A stretch of 64,000 nucleotides of DNA from Ceratotherium simum simum. Lineage: Eukaryota; Chordata; Mammalia; Perissodactyla; Rhinocerotidae. Location of the stretch: assembly GCF_000283155.1 (NCBI RefSeq), contig NW_004454240.1, positions 3,386,271 through 3,450,270 of the forward strand, given 5' to 3'. The translations under genes and the position numbers were made by a program. Shown here one piece after another: positions 62,735 through 64,000 of the stretch. Within the stretch, counting starts at the first letter, position 1. Every line of letters begins with the position of its first letter. The notes under the pieces were generated by a model. That model worked only from the letters and a program-made list of their open reading frames with translations, had not been told where the DNA came from and made no database searches.

Positions 62735-63045
62735 CAAAGGCAATAATGAATAGCCACAAGTATCTCAATTTCCAAAATCCCTAAGGGAGAATGGACATAT
62801 CCTTATGGTAGGATTATTCAGGCTAAGACGTCAAGTTCTTTTGCCTTGGGCTAGAATTATATCACCTCGATGAGGCAACTCTGCTTATCTTATGGAAAAA
62901 CCAATCGTATCTTTCATCTCACTGTCTGTCTGTCATCTATAGCTATTATATCTGCCTATATCTATTTATCTAATCTGTTATGTATACACACGTATCCCCC
63001 AGATACCTGCCTGGGTACCTACATTTTAGCTCTCTATCAGAGGCA
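62735..63045. other. Unassigned AT-rich sequence
   Basis: Contains TATC/ATCT-rich words (62930-62975) and no recognised repeat. Confidence 0.35.
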
Positions 63046-63049
63046 CATG

Positions 63050-63288
63050 GCAGAATGAGGGTACAGCTCTGGACGTGGATGGCGCAGGTTCCTTCCCAGA
63101 TCGACCAAGCCGTATGACCTGGCGTAACTTAGCCTTTCTGAACCTCAATTCTCTCATCTGTAAAAGAGGGATGATAATATTGGCCTCTTTCTCACAGGGT
63201 TGTTGTGAGATTAAATAAGCTAATTCTTGGTAGGCACTGGTAACAGTAAAATTCACTAAATGATGGTGGCTTTTACAACAGTCATTTA
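63050..63288 (+). mobile_element. MIR SINE
   Basis: gtatgacctggcgtaactta, tctgaacctcaattctctca, agagggatgataatattggc and gttgttgtgagattaaataa. Confidence 0.92.
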
Positions 63289-63289
63289 T

Positions 63290-63755
63290 ATCACCAGTTA
63301 TTCATCAAAGGTTTTGGGACAACTGAACAAATTCCATAAAATATAAAATGATAAAATATGTACTTGAGAGAAATCAAGATAAAGAAAAATAAGATTAGGA
63401 AAATAATAAAGCCAGAAGTAAGATTGACACACACACAAAATGCCTTCTCTGAAGTTCGATACAGTTACTAGAGCCAGTATTTGGCTCTCAGCTCCCCTGG
63501 TAGCCACATAAAAAAGGGAAACATAATCAATTATAAGATTCACGGCACCTGTAACATAAAAATAAACCAAGTACTCCAGAAGCATGGCTTTCCCTAGTCA
63601 GAAACTAAATCCCATCTTTCCCTTGTTCCTTCATAAAGAGGATCCAGGGAGAAACAACCATACGCTATCCTCAGCAACATCTCTGCAGCCAGAGAGTACC
63701 AGGCTGACTTTCTCATGATGTTCCCTCGAGCTACCTACTACAAAGACCCAAGGCA
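63290..63755. other. AT-rich unidentified block
   Basis: Poly-A-rich patches (63320-63420) and an antisense open frame of 95 codons (63298-63585, hydrophobic and aromatic) without recognisable homology. On the minus strand a weak acceptor-like pyrimidine/AG context lies near 63550, but there is no matching donor or further exon evidence. Confidence 0.35.
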
Positions 63756-63756
63756 A

Positions 63757-63790
63757 TGACAATAACAATAAATAATAATAATAAATAATA
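63757..63790. repeat. (AAT)n microsatellite
   Basis: caataaataataataataaa and neighbouring units, at the reversed tail of the next MIR. Confidence 0.9.
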
Positions 63791-64000
63791 GCCACCACTT
63801 ACTATGTGCAAGGCATTGAATCCCCCCAAATAAACTCAGGAAGTGAGCACTGTTATTATCCCCACTTTACAGATTAGGAAACTGAGTCAGGTGAAATCAC
63901 TTGCTCAAGAACACACAGGCAGGAAGTGGTCGAGCTAGATGCAAACCCAGGTCACTCTGTTATCAGAACTAGATTCATAACCACTATACTCTCCTGCCTC
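63786..64000 (-). mobile_element. Antisense MIR SINE reaching the window end
   Basis: cttactatgtgcaaggcatt, ccccactttacagattagga, aactgagtcaggtgaaatca and aagtggtcgagctagatgca. Near full length; its 5' end may lie just beyond the window. Confidence 0.92.

Noticed and set aside
1..64000. Endogenous retrovirus
   Set aside because: No paired LTRs, primer-binding site or gag/pol/env-like frame was seen. The LTR-like element at 6030-6455 is solitary and its family is uncertain.

Overview
This window is nuclear DNA from a placental mammal, most likely a perissodactyl (horse, donkey or zebra, possibly rhinoceros or tapir). The key evidence is two tRNA-derived SINEs of the equine ERE family, at 36902-37128 (+) and 58525-58768 (-), each with clear target-site duplications. 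The rest of the interspersed repeats are ancient mammalian families: MIR and MIR3 SINEs, L2 and L3/CR1 LINEs, old L1 copies and hAT-type DNA transposons. No primate Alu, rodent B1/B2 or carnivore/ruminant SINE was recognised. Both the taxon and the repeat assignments come from recall of consensus sequences, without a database search.

I found no protein-coding gene that I can defend. All open reading frames are short (longest about 230 codons). Many of the longer ones run through recognisable repeats, for example an antisense MIR under the longest frame at 2153-2848 and antisense L2 under the frame at 32072-32638. None shows a convincing protein domain or a chain of exons with splice sites. 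I saw no tRNA gene outside the SINEs, no rRNA, no CRISPR array and no recognisable retroviral gene. The window is best read as intergenic or deep intronic DNA of medium-high GC.

Layout. 0.25-2.1 kb: an antisense L2 interrupted by a hAT element. 2.1-10.8 kb: many MIR copies, L3, three hAT relics or related elements, an LTR-like element and a CA microsatellite, with an AT-rich candidate regulatory stretch at 6.8-7.1 kb. 10.8-18 kb: mostly unique GC-rich DNA with a 125-bp inverted-repeat transposon. 18.4-19.5 kb: an L1 inserted into an older L1. 20-31 kb: unique DNA, a pyrimidine tract and scattered MIR/L2. 31.5-33.1 kb: a long antisense L2 relic containing a sense L2 3' end. 36-37.1 kb: MER5-like elements and the first ERE. 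37.7-46.1 kb: unique DNA with several AT-motif-rich islands that look like conserved noncoding elements. 45.5-50 kb: tandem repeats, including a 62-63-bp degenerate array and a 19-bp minisatellite. 50.8-51.8 kb: an L2 with the structure of a 5' inversion. 56.3-59.4 kb: an AT-richer block with an unidentified ~1.2-kb segment, the second ERE and a hAT element inserted in a MIR3-like SINE. 59.4-64 kb: MIR/L2 mosaic and an AT-rich end.

No new multi-gene system is visible. The most informative observations are insertion histories that can be read base by base (target-site duplications, nesting, twin-priming inversion), a few unusual palindromes and tandem arrays, and candidate enhancers with clustered homeodomain or nuclear-receptor-like motifs. 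The regulatory ideas are inference and need cross-species alignment or chromatin data.
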